5,735 nt of DNA from an uncultured Erysipelotrichaceae bacterium (GTDB lineage: Bacteria > Bacillota_I > Bacilli_A > Erysipelotrichales > Coprobacillaceae). Location of the stretch: contig UQVG01000144.1 of NCBI GenBank assembly GCA_900544435.1, positions 1 to 5,735 of the forward strand, given 5' to 3'. Positions 1 through 5,449 of this stretch are shown one piece after another. Under the pieces are notes generated by a model. It searched no databases, was not told the DNA's origin, and saw nothing but the letters and a program-made list of their open reading frames with translations. The position numbers were made by a program, and so were the translations under genes. Each line of letters begins with the position of its first letter. The stretch's first letter is position 1.

Positions 1-1
1 T

Positions 2-28
2 ATTTAACATTTAAGTTAAATGTTAAAT
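2..28. promoter_or_regulatory. Perfect 13-bp palindrome, probable ArsR/SdpR operator
   Basis: The arms ATTTAACATTTAA (2-14) and TTAAATGTTAAAT (16-28) are perfect reverse complements around a single central G at 15. The element ends 6 bases before the ribosome binding site (35-40) of the ArsR-type gene. ArsR-family dimers bind such imperfect or perfect palindromes at their own promoter, so an autoregulatory operator for the sdpRI-like operon is inferred. A promoter is not resolvable: the -35 would lie left of the window, and TTAAAT at 16-21 inside the palindrome is a possible -10. The lack of a T tract and the AT-only composition apart from two bases per strand argue against a terminator. Confidence 0.72.
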
Positions 29-34
29 GATAAT

Positions 35-40
35 GAGGTG
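35..40 (+). promoter_or_regulatory. Ribosome binding site deciding the start of the ArsR-type gene
   Basis: GAGGTG sits 6 bases before the ATG at 47. An in-frame ATG at 20 has no Shine-Dalgarno sequence, lies inside the palindrome at 2-28 and is upstream of this site, so translation should begin at 47 and not at 20. Confidence 0.8.
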
Positions 41-46
41 ATAAAG

Positions 47-322
47 ATGGCAATGCAAAATACGCTACATGCTTTAGCGGATCCAACAAGACGAGAAATA
101 CTTAATTTATTGAAACAATCAAGAATGTCTGCGGGTGATATTGTTAAGCATTTTTCCATTTCGGGAGCTGCTATTTCAAGACATCTATTGGTTTTAAAAG
201 AAGCGGGTTTGATTCGAGATGAGCGAGAAGGAAAGTTTATTTATTATGAACTTAATGCAACAGTGCTTGAGGAAATTATGTTGTGGATCAGTGAGTTAAA
301 AGGAGATACTAAAAATGATTAA
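47..322 (+). CDS. sdpR: ArsR-family winged-helix repressor, SdpR-like
   Basis: This 91-residue protein is almost the length of Bacillus subtilis SdpR (about 90). The N-terminus ALADPTRREIL (9-19) is the typical ArsR opening helix. A helix-turn-helix covers about 27-56 (MSAGDIV..., then SGAAISRHLLVLKEAGLI), followed by the wing RDEREGKFIYYEL (57-69). There is no cysteine at all, so the classical ArsR metal-binding motif is absent and a metal-sensing role is unlikely. The start at 47 is chosen from the GAGGTG at 35-40. The gene overlaps the SdpI-type gene by 8 nt, the arrangement of the sdpRI operon, in which the repressor is autoregulatory and is thought to be sequestered at the membrane by SdpI when toxin is present. 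By analogy it should repress its own operon through the palindrome at 2-28. Assignment to the SdpR branch rests on the neighbour and on protein size; the ArsR fold itself is clear. Confidence 0.88.
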   Translation: MAMQNTLHALADPTRREILNLLKQSRMSAGDIVKHFSISGAAISRHLLVLKEAGLIRDEREGKFIYYELNATVLEEIMLWISELKGDTKND

Positions 323-950
323 ACAAAATAAAAAAATGATAATATTAACATCTATTGTGACATTGCTTCCTATAGTTATTGGATTACTTTTATGGAATCA
401 ACTACCACAATCAATTGCTACACATTTTAATTTTAATGGTCAACCAAATGGTTATTCTTCTAAAGAATTTACTGTATTTGTCTTACCATTGATTTTACTT
501 GTTATTCATCTTTTTTGTGTGATAGGAACAAGTATTGATCCAAAGTCTAAAAATATTAATAAGAAGATGTTTTCAATCGTATTATGGATCAGTCCGTTGA
601 TTTCATTGCTTGTTTGTAGTTGTATATATGGTTATGCGTTAGGTTATATCACAAATATTAGTTTTCTTACAGAATTGATGATAGGGGTATTGTTTATTGT
701 TTTAGGTAATTATATACCAACAGTCAAACCAAATTATACAGTGGGAATTCGTACTTCGTGGGCATTAGATGATCCAGACAATTGGTATCATACACACCGT
801 TTTGGTGGAAAGTGCATGGTTATTGGTGGTATTCTTCTTATTGTTTTATCACCATTTATGAATTTATTTATTTTCTTTGTTTTTATTGTTATTCCAGTAA
901 TTCTACCAATTATTTATTCATATTTATATTATCGAAAGAAAATTGTTTAA
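315..950 (+). CDS. sdpI: SdpI-family membrane immunity protein
   Basis: The product has 211 residues (B. subtilis SdpI is about 207) and about six hydrophobic segments: roughly 8-27, 52-72, 86-112, 118-132, 166-182 and 183-205. A DUF1648 segment lies at about 26-50 (LPQSIATHFNFNGQPNGY). The SdpI signature follows at about 131-166, with GNYIPTVKPNYTVGIRTSWA and then DPDNWYHTHRFGGK. SdpI protects against the SDP cannibalism peptide in Bacillus and also acts as signal receptor by tethering SdpR; those roles are known for the family and inferred here. AGGAG at 301-305 lies 9 bases before the ATG, inside the end of the upstream repressor gene, so translation is probably coupled. No sdpABC toxin genes are visible, so the protein may defend against peptides made by other strains or may respond to envelope stress. 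Family membership is nearly certain; the specific ligand is unknown. Confidence 0.93.
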   Translation: MIKQNKKMIILTSIVTLLPIVIGLLLWNQLPQSIATHFNFNGQPNGYSSKEFTVFVLPLILLVIHLFCVIGTSIDPKSKNINKKMFSIVLWISPLISLLVCSCIYGYALGYITNISFLTELMIGVLFIVLGNYIPTVKPNYTVGIRTSWALDDPDNWYHTHRFGGKCMVIGGILLIVLSPFMNLFIFFVFIVIPVILPIIYSYLYYRKKIV

Positions 951-969
951 AAGGTGTATTATGGTTTTG

Positions 970-999
970 AAAGAAGCTAGAATGCTTCTTTTTCTTTTG
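970..999 (+). terminator. Rho-independent terminator of the sdpRI-like operon
   Basis: AAAGAAGC (970-977) pairs perfectly with GCTTCTTT (984-991) around a 6-base loop and runs into TTTTCTTTT. It begins 19 bases after the sdpI stop codon. The stem is short and AT-rich, but the position and the T tract fit an intrinsic terminator. Confidence 0.72.
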
Positions 1000-1014
1000 G
1001 TTTATTGTTATAAT
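986..1014 (+). promoter_or_regulatory. Extended -10 promoter for the DUF2500 gene
   Basis: TGTTATAAT (1006-1014) is a perfect extended -10 element (TGnTATAAT). The hexamer 17 bases upstream, TTCTTT (986-991), is a poor -35, as is common when an extended -10 is present. Transcription would begin near 1021, about 9 bases before the AGGAGG at 1030-1035. The -35 region coincides with the descending arm of the preceding terminator, so the two signals are packed together. Confidence 0.7.
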
Positions 1015-1045
1015 GTGAATACAAATAACAGGAGGAAATACTGAG

Positions 1046-1414
1046 ATGTTTGAGTTAATGGATACATTTATGATTGTGTTTATGTTGATTTTTGTTTCGA
1101 TGTTTGTTTTCACCATTGCAAGAGGATTAAGTACATGGAATAAAAATAATCATTCACCACGATTATCTGTACCAGCAGTAATTGTTGATAAAAGAGAGCA
1201 TACAACACATTATAATCATGCTTTAGGGGATGGTGGATATAGTACGACAAGTAGTACAGATTATTATGTAACATTTCAGTTTGAAAGTAATGATCGTATA
1301 GAATTATCTGTTTCAGGAAGAGAATATGGTTTGCTTGTACAAGGGGATGAAGGTATATTAACTTTTCAAGGAACAAGATATTTATCATTTGAAAGACAAA
1401 AAAGTAGATATTAA
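1046..1414 (+). CDS. DUF2500 family membrane-anchored protein
   Basis: The 122-residue protein has a single N-terminal hydrophobic segment (about 5-25) followed by a beta-rich soluble domain. The features characteristic of DUF2500 are present: the juxtamembrane GLSTWNKNNHSPRLSVPA (about 27-44), VDKREHT (47-53), the Ser/Thr-rich link GGYSTTSSTDYYVTFQFES (63-81) and the C-terminal segment with GREYGLLVQGDEGILTFQGT (91-110) leading to RYLSFER. The family occurs widely in Bacillota and in enterobacteria (E. coli YhhM), and no biochemical function is known to me. The soluble domain could lie on either side of the membrane; the Lys/Arg residues after the TM suggest, without proving, that it is cytoplasmic. 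AGGAGG at 1030-1035 lies 10 bases before the ATG, and the gene has its own extended -10 promoter. It appears monocistronic or loosely linked to rarA through a 63-base gap with a hairpin. Family assignment is strong. Confidence 0.88.
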   Translation: MFELMDTFMIVFMLIFVSMFVFTIARGLSTWNKNNHSPRLSVPAVIVDKREHTTHYNHALGDGGYSTTSSTDYYVTFQFESNDRIELSVSGREYGLLVQGDEGILTFQGTRYLSFERQKSRY

Positions 1415-1453
1415 TTAAAAATCGTAATCTATTTATGAGATTATGATTTTTAA
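1415..1453 (+). terminator. Long AT-rich hairpin after the DUF2500 gene, probable terminator
   Basis: A 16-bp stem, TTAAAAATCGTAATCT (1415-1430) with AGATTATGATTTTTAA (1438-1453), has one G-T wobble and a 7-base loop. It begins directly after the stop codon at 1412-1414. The T run (1447-1451) is inside the stem rather than after it, and no further T tail follows, so termination may be partial and rarA may receive read-through. I see no convincing separate rarA promoter: TATGAT at 1442-1447 lacks a recognisable -35. Confidence 0.6.
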
Positions 1454-1477
1454 TGAGAAAGAAAAGAGGGTGAAGAA

Positions 1478-2797
1478 ATGAATTTATTTGATATGGATGA
1501 AGATATAAGACAACTACCACTTGCCAGTAGAATGCGCCCTGTAAGTATAGATGAAATTGTAGGACAACAACATATTATTGGAAAAGATAAATTACTTTAT
1601 CGTGCTATTAAAGCAGATCGTTTAGGTTCTATTATTTTATATGGACCTCCAGGGGTTGGAAAAACAACGATTGCGAGAGTTATTGCTAATACAACAAATT
1701 CACATTTTTGTAAATTAAATGCGACGAATGCAGGAATTAAAGATGTGGAAAAGATAATAGAAGAAGCTAAATTTAATCAAAATGCTTATCATAAAGGAAC
1801 GATTTTATTTATCGATGAAATTCATCGTTTTAATAAAACACAACAAGATTATCTTCTTCCTTATGTAGAAGATGGCATTGTTATTCTCATTGGAGCCACT
1901 ACCGAAAATCCATATTTTGAAGTCAATAATGCCTTACTTTCAAGATGCCGTATCTTTGAATTAAAACCTTTAGAAAAACAAGATTTGATCAGTTTAATTG
2001 ATAGAACGCTTACTGATCAAAAACGTGGTTTAGGAAATGAAAAAATCATAATTGATGAAGATGCTAAAAACTTTTTAGCTGACATGGCTAGTGGTGATGC
2101 AAGAAGTGTTTTAAATGCCTTAGAACTTGCTTATCTTACTACAGATAAAAACAAAGAAGGAAAAATTCACATCAGTCTTGAAGTCGCAGAAGAATGTATT
2201 CAAAAAAAAGCAATTCGCTATGATAAAAGTGGCGATAATCATTATGATGCGATTTCTGCTTTTATTGAATCTATGAAACATACAGAACCTGATGCAACTT
2301 TATATTATCTTGCTAGAATGTTGATTGCTGGAGAAGATGTCAAATATATTGCAAGAAGAATATGTGTATGTGCAAGTGAAGATATTGGTCTTGCTAATTC
2401 AAGAGCTTTAGAAGTAGCAACAAGTGCCTTTTTGGCAGTAGAAAGAATAGGAATGCCCGAAGCGGCTAAGATCTTAGCTCATGCAGCACTTTATGTTTGT
2501 TGTTCTCCTAAATCAGATACGGTATCTCGAGGAATCACACAGGCAATGGCAGATGCCAAGCAAACAACCCAAGTCCCTATCCCTCCTTTTTTACAAGATG
2601 CAAGTTATAAAAATGCCCAAAAGCTTGGTAGAGGTGTTGGTCTAGATAATATTCATGCTTTTAAAAATCATTATTCGGGTAAAAAATGTATGCCAGAGGA
2701 ATTATCAAATAGACATTATTTTCAATTGGCACAAATGGGAAATGAAAAGAGTATTCAAAAGTTTTTAGATTATTTAAATAAAAATAGAAATAATTAA
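1478..2797 (+). CDS. rarA: Replication-associated recombination protein A (AAA+ ATPase)
   Basis: At 439 residues this has the normal length of RarA/MgsA (WRNIP1 in eukaryotes), a tetrameric AAA+ ATPase of the clamp-loader clade that acts at stalled replication forks with SSB and RecA. Visible in order: the N-terminal LASRMRPVSIDEIVGQQHI (about 15-33); Walker A GPPGVGKTT (56-64); Walker B ILFIDEIHRF (109-118); sensor 1 region GATTENP (139-145); the SRCR arginine-finger region (155-158); sensor 2 GDARSVLNALE (206-216). The RarA-specific part then includes KKAIRYDKSGDNHYDAISAF (243-262), GEDVKYIARR (285-294) and ASEDIGLA (299-306). The C-terminal segment has CMPEEL (404-409), corresponding to the family's YLP(E/D)-type motif. 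GAGGG at 1466-1470 lies 7 bases before the ATG. All catalytic motifs are intact, so the enzyme should be active. It is a chromosomal housekeeping gene and ends at a bidirectional terminator. Confidence 0.97.
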   Translation: MNLFDMDEDIRQLPLASRMRPVSIDEIVGQQHIIGKDKLLYRAIKADRLGSIILYGPPGVGKTTIARVIANTTNSHFCKLNATNAGIKDVEKIIEEAKFNQNAYHKGTILFIDEIHRFNKTQQDYLLPYVEDGIVILIGATTENPYFEVNNALLSRCRIFELKPLEKQDLISLIDRTLTDQKRGLGNEKIIIDEDAKNFLADMASGDARSVLNALELAYLTTDKNKEGKIHISLEVAEECIQKKAIRYDKSGDNHYDAISAFIESMKHTEPDATLYYLARMLIAGEDVKYIARRICVCASEDIGLANSRALEVATSAFLAVERIGMPEAAKILAHAALYVCCSPKSDTVSRGITQAMADAKQTTQVPIPPFLQDASYKNAQKLGRGVGLDNIHAFKNHYSGKKCMPEELSNRHYFQLAQMGNEKSIQKFLDYLNKNRNN

Positions 2798-2801
2798 ATG
2801 A

Positions 2802-2832
2802 AAAAAGTAAAGATTGGCAATCTTTACTTTTT
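2802..2832. terminator. Bidirectional intrinsic terminator between rarA and the LytTR operon
   Basis: AAAAAGTAAAGATT (2802-2815) and AATCTTTACTTTTT (2819-2832) form a perfect 14-bp stem with a GGC loop. Each strand ends in a run of at least five T. It starts 5 bases after the rarA stop codon, and its right arm overlaps the stop codon (2831-2833) of the leftward LytTR gene by two bases. It therefore serves both converging transcription units. Confidence 0.9.
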
Positions 2833-3451
2833 AAATACTTTCTTTAAAGTTTCTACCAATTGGTAGAATTGTAGAATCTTTTAAAATCAATTCTTTTGCT
2901 TTGATTTCTTTGATAAAGTTTTTATTAATAACAAATGATTTATGAATTTGAATAAAATTATTAGAATCAATTTCTTTAATAAAAGAAGATAAGTTTTTTC
3001 TTTCAATAAAGTCACCATTATCATGATGAATAATAAGTTTATGATTCATTGATTCTACATACATGATTTGAGCAAGTCTTAATTCAAAAGACATTTGTTT
3101 GTTTTTATAATGATAAGTCTTAAATCTTGAAAATATTTGTTGATGAATGGCTTCTGATTTGGAATAAAGACTATTTTCTAAATCATCATTTTCAAAGTAT
3201 AAATGTACCCCTAAGGTTAAACATTCATTGAGTAAATGAAAATCTTTAGGGCCAATAATATAAATCAAAGTTTCTGGATATTTATTGATTTGATGGATTT
3301 TATCTAAATCATTAAGTGAATTGATTTCAATAAAATAGATATCATCATAAGATGCTGGATTGAATTTTTCTAAATAGTAATCTTTTGCTGCAAAATATTT
3401 TTTGATTATCTCAAAATAATAATCTTGTACATGACAGGCGATACGAATCAT
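2831..3451 (-). CDS. LytTR-domain transcription regulator with degenerate receiver-like N-terminus
   Basis: The 206-residue protein ends in a LytTR DNA-binding domain (about 115-206): IMYVESMNHKLIIHH (129-143), then FIQIHKSFVINKNFIKEI (166-183), matching the family's F-I-x-x-H-(R/K)-S-(Y/F)-(I/V)-V-N signature, then ILPIGRNFKE (195-204). The first ~105 residues have the length and strand/helix rhythm of a response-regulator receiver, but its key residues are missing. The N-terminal acidic pair is absent (IACHVQD, 4-10). The strand that normally ends LD(I/V) reads FIEIN, with Glu42 at the phospho-acceptor position. The usual lysine near 86 is replaced in LYFENDD (84-90). Phosphorylation is therefore unlikely, and no histidine kinase gene is adjacent. 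The ATG overlaps the TGA of the upstream membrane-protein gene by 4 nt, with only a weak GGTGA before it, so expression is probably translationally coupled and the two proteins probably work together. It is likely to bind the tandem repeat at 4080-4112. The DNA-binding family is sure; the receiver alignment is by eye. Confidence 0.9.
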   Translation of the reverse strand: MIRIACHVQDYYFEIIKKYFAAKDYYLEKFNPASYDDIYFIEINSLNDLDKIHQINKYPETLIYIIGPKDFHLLNECLTLGVHLYFENDDLENSLYSKSEAIHQQIFSRFKTYHYKNKQMSFELRLAQIMYVESMNHKLIIHHDNGDFIERKNLSSFIKEIDSNNFIQIHKSFVINKNFIKEIKAKELILKDSTILPIGRNFKESI

Positions 3452-4029
3452 TTTCTATCACCAGCTATCTTTTCTAAATAATAAGCTAAAGGCTCTTTTT
3501 TATCTAATTGATCAAGAATATGATAACGATCTTTAAAGATAATTCCTTTTTCTTTTAAAAATTCAATTGCATCTATTACTTCTTTTCTTTTCCTTGTAAC
3601 AATGGGTTGAAAAGAAAAAGAAGATCCATCTTTCATTAATACTTTAAAAATAACATTATAACCATTAGTGCCATAAAAAAGCATCGGAACTGCTTCATAA
3701 GTAACTTGGATACACATGATTTTATCCAGCTTTATTTTCATTTGATAATCTATATTTCTTGTAAAAAGACTATGAAAAAAAGCACGAGATTTTTCTACTA
3801 CACTGTCATAAAAAGTGTATTTAAGATAATGTTCATCAACTTCCCAAATATTTTTACAAAATGCCATGCTTGGAAGATAAATAAAGATAATTAAAAAAAT
3901 AAGAAAAAATCCGCAAATATTCATTGCTTGAAAGGGACTAAAAAGTATTAAAAAAATAGCCCAAGCAATAATTAAAGCTGAATAAATAAAACTTGATTTA
4001 TAGTTGGGTTTGCCTACTTTATATTTCAT
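3448..4029 (-). CDS. Two-TM membrane protein of unknown function, partner of the LytTR regulator
   Basis: I do not recognise a named family for this 193-residue protein. Two hydrophobic segments (about 14-30 and 36-57) form a hairpin near the N-terminus. A soluble domain (about 60-193) follows, with alternating strands (WEVDEHYLKYTFYD, IKLDKIMCIQVTYE, YNVIFKVLMKDGSSFSFQPI) and a closing helix (KRKEVIDAIEFLKEKG). This pattern resembles the bacterial PH-like domains found after membrane hairpins, but that is a topology impression only. With a short tail and a two-TM hairpin, the soluble domain should face the cytoplasm, where it could contact the regulator. AAAGGAGGG (plus-strand 4036-4044) lies 6 bases from the ATG and is the strongest ribosome binding site of the leftward operon. 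It is the first gene of that operon and overlaps the regulator gene by ATGA. In streptococcal LytTR systems such as HdrRM and BrsRM a membrane protein inhibits the regulator; a similar role is inferred here, though gene order is reversed. Confidence 0.78.
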   Translation of the reverse strand: MKYKVGKPNYKSSFIYSALIIAWAIFLILFSPFQAMNICGFFLIFLIIFIYLPSMAFCKNIWEVDEHYLKYTFYDSVVEKSRAFFHSLFTRNIDYQMKIKLDKIMCIQVTYEAVPMLFYGTNGYNVIFKVLMKDGSSFSFQPIVTRKRKEVIDAIEFLKEKGIIFKDRYHILDQLDKKEPLAYYLEKIAGDRK

Positions 4030-4050
4030 GCTATTCCCTCCTTTAACTGT

Positions 4051-4079
4051 ATTGTATCATAAGTTATTTCGTTAAAGAT
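4051..4079 (-). promoter_or_regulatory. Probable promoter of the leftward membrane-protein/LytTR operon
   Basis: On the minus strand TACAAT (4051-4056) is a good -10, and a 17-base spacer separates it from ATCTTT (4074-4079), a poor -35. Transcription would start near 4044, at the ribosome binding site, so the exact -10 register is uncertain; the overlapping TATGAT (plus-strand 4057-4062) is an alternative that leaves more leader but has no better -35. The weak -35 next to the tandem repeat is what an activator-dependent promoter would look like. Confidence 0.5.
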
Positions 4080-4118
4080 GTTGTTTGTGTCATTTCTAGG
4101 TTGTTGGTGTCACTTTTA
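4080..4118. repeat. Tandem direct repeat, 13-bp core at 20-bp spacing, candidate LytTR operator
   Basis: GTTGTTTGTGTCA (4080-4092) and GTTGTTGGTGTCA (4100-4112) differ at one base of 13. Similarity continues weakly to 4098 and 4118 (16 of 19 matching). The start-to-start distance is 20 bp, about two helical turns, so both copies lie on the same face of the DNA. LytTR regulators bind paired direct repeats of about 9 bp separated by about 12-13 bp, upstream of or overlapping the -35. Here the pair abuts the -35 of the leftward operon that encodes a LytTR protein, and is about 55 bases before the rightward permease gene. Binding is inferred; the sequence does not match the AgrA consensus closely. 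Confidence 0.68.
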
Positions 4119-4152
4119 TTGTAAGGTGTGATGGAAAGTTTATGATGAAGTT

Positions 4153-4160
4153 AGGAGGTG
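4153..4160 (+). promoter_or_regulatory. Ribosome binding site deciding the start of the permease gene
   Basis: AGGAGGTG lies 6 bases before the ATG at 4167 and is nearly a full complement of the 16S rRNA tail. A GTG at 4158-4160 in the same reading frame is part of this site and so should not be the start. No convincing rightward promoter could be placed: TATGAT at 4141-4146 would put the transcript start inside this site, and TATTGT at 4117-4122 has no clear -35. Confidence 0.85.
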
Positions 4161-4166
4161 GAAGCA

Positions 4167-5444
4167 ATGAAGGTTTTTTCACTAGCTACGTTAACATTAA
4201 AAAGAAATAAAAAACAATATATGATTTATGGACTCACACTTATTTTTGCAATTGTCATTCATTTGATCTTTTCAGAATTTATCAACAATCCCTATTTAAT
4301 AGAAGCAGATAGGGCTAGAGGAATAGATGATCCTCTTGGAGCAGATATACCATTATCAATGGGATTACCATTTTTAATTCTTTTATTTTGTTGGTTTATG
4401 ATTATTTATGCCAGCCAATATAATTTCAATAAAAAACATCAAGAATTTGGTATTTTATTTACTTGTGGTTTTAACTTATTAGATTTTATTAAATATACAC
4501 TTATTCAAATGGGAATCGTCTTTATCTTTGTTTTACCGATTTCATTTATTTTAGGTGTTCTTAGCTTATTTTTCATTCATTCAAAGATATATCCTTATCT
4601 ACAAATCAATCATTCAATTTATACCATTATGCCAAGTACCTTTTTTACAACGATTTCAGCTTTAGGTGTATTAGTTGTTATTGTGATCATCTTTTTAATA
4701 GGGCAACTTCATAAAAGTGATATCTATACTTTGATTAATGATGAAAATAAGGTACAAGCTATTCACTTTGTAAGTTTTAAAAAAATGATGATGTATTTAC
4801 TTATTTATTTGATAGGATTTTGTTCAATTATAACGGTTGAAGGAAATTTAATAAATTATATTCCACCAACAGCTTTAGGTGTTGGTGGAATGTATGGATT
4901 ATATAAGTATTTATTACCACAAATCTTTTTAAAAAATAAAAAGAATTTAAAAGGAAAACAAATATATATTTGTTTATCACATGTGGGATTGATGATTAAA
5001 TCAACAGCTTCTTTAATAGGATTACTTACATTATTAATAACAGTTTTATTACCTGTTTTAGCGTCACAAAATATGAAAAGTAATGAATTTGTGACAGGAA
5101 TGATCAGTTATTTGTTTATTGTATCAATGGTGATTATTTCTATTTTATATAAGATGAATATGGAAAAGAAAACAAAGATGAAAGAGTTCACTATTTTAAA
5201 TAAAGTAGGTTATGTTTATCGTGATTTAAAAAGAATGCTTTTGAAAGAAAATATGCTTTATTTTATGTGTGTTCTCGTTATTCCTTTACCTTATTTAATA
5301 TTTATTGCTAGACAGTTTATTTTAATGAATTCAATGATGTTAACTTTCTATAGTGGGTTGTTTATTTACTATGTAGTGACTTTATTGATTTGTCTTTTAT
5401 TAAATTATCATGTAGGGAAAATACAATTATTAAAAGGAGAATAA
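4167..5444 (+). CDS. FtsX/BceB-like ABC transporter permease lacking the large extracellular domain
   Basis: With the ATG at 4167 the protein has 425 residues. About ten hydrophobic segments can be placed: 19-36, 64-83, 113-137, 158-180, 207-224, 231-250 (weak), 281-300, 309-328, 365-383 and 391-414. The N-terminal KVFSLATLTLKRNKKQY and two copies of the FtsX-type cytoplasmic motif (EFGILFTCGF, 93-102; EFTILNKVGY, 340-349) indicate the MacB/FtsX-type permease superfamily, with BceB-like ten-TM topology. BceB proteins are about 640-660 residues because of a roughly 200-residue extracellular domain between TM7 and TM8. Here TM7 and TM8 are joined by only about eight residues (QNMKSNEF, 301-308), so that sensor domain is absent while the rest is intact. 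The gene is followed after 5 bases by its ATPase, the reverse of the usual bceAB order. BceAB-type systems handle antimicrobial peptides; the substrate here is unknown. The divergent LytTR operon may regulate it. Confidence 0.86.
   Translation: MKVFSLATLTLKRNKKQYMIYGLTLIFAIVIHLIFSEFINNPYLIEADRARGIDDPLGADIPLSMGLPFLILLFCWFMIIYASQYNFNKKHQEFGILFTCGFNLLDFIKYTLIQMGIVFIFVLPISFILGVLSLFFIHSKIYPYLQINHSIYTIMPSTFFTTISALGVLVVIVIIFLIGQLHKSDIYTLINDENKVQAIHFVSFKKMMMYLLIYLIGFCSIITVEGNLINYIPPTALGVGGMYGLYKYLLPQIFLKNKKNLKGKQIYICLSHVGLMIKSTASLIGLLTLLITVLLPVLASQNMKSNEFVTGMISYLFIVSMVIISILYKMNMEKKTKMKEFTILNKVGYVYRDLKRMLLKENMLYFMCVLVIPLPYLIFIARQFILMNSMMLTFYSGLFIYYVVTLLICLLLNYHVGKIQLLKGE
4860..4891 (+). repeat. 12-bp perfect inverted repeat inside the permease gene
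   Basis: ATTCCACCAACA (4860-4871) pairs perfectly with TGTTGGTGGAAT (4880-4891) around an 8-base loop. It is GC-richer than its surroundings and encodes permease residues 232-242 (IPPTALGVGGM), just before the weak sixth TM. No T tract follows, so it is not a terminator. It could slow translation between membrane segments or simply reflect Pro/Gly codon complementarity. It shares the 8-mer TGTTGGTG with the tandem repeat at 4102-4109. Confidence 0.45.
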
Positions 5445-5449
5445 TAGTT

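Noticed and set aside
29..34. GATAAT as a -10 box for the sdpRI operon
   Set aside because: Transcription would begin near 41, after the ribosome binding site at 35-40, leaving no usable leader.
20..46. Upstream in-frame ATG extending the ArsR-type protein by nine residues
   Set aside because: It lies inside the palindrome, has no ribosome binding site, and the extension would contain the Shine-Dalgarno sequence of the ATG at 47.
782..970. Plus-strand frame inside the 3' part of sdpI
   Set aside because: Shadow frame within a strongly supported SdpI coding sequence; no evidence of a frameshift in sdpI.
910..1116. Minus-strand open frame of 68 codons
   Set aside because: It crosses the sdpI terminator, the extended -10 promoter and two gene ends; Asn/Ile/Lys-rich shadow with no family resemblance.
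1110..1520. Minus-strand open frame of 136 codons across the DUF2500 gene and the start of rarA
   Set aside because: It is antisense to a recognised family and to the rarA start, has no ribosome binding site, and its Ile/Leu/Tyr/His-rich composition is that of a shadow frame.
3706..3894. Plus-strand open frame of 62 codons antisense to the two-TM protein gene
   Set aside because: No ribosome binding site or promoter, and the opposite strand has a full gene with strong start signals.
4080..4118. CRISPR-like repeat array
   Set aside because: Only two copies at 20-bp spacing, with no spacers of typical length and no cas genes.
4158..4166. GTG start for the permease gene
   Set aside because: This GTG is the end of the AGGAGGTG ribosome binding site; the ATG at 4167 is correctly spaced from it.
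4142..4210. Short upstream frame starting ATGATG that overlaps the permease start
   Set aside because: No ribosome binding site of its own, and it would run through the permease's Shine-Dalgarno sequence out of frame.
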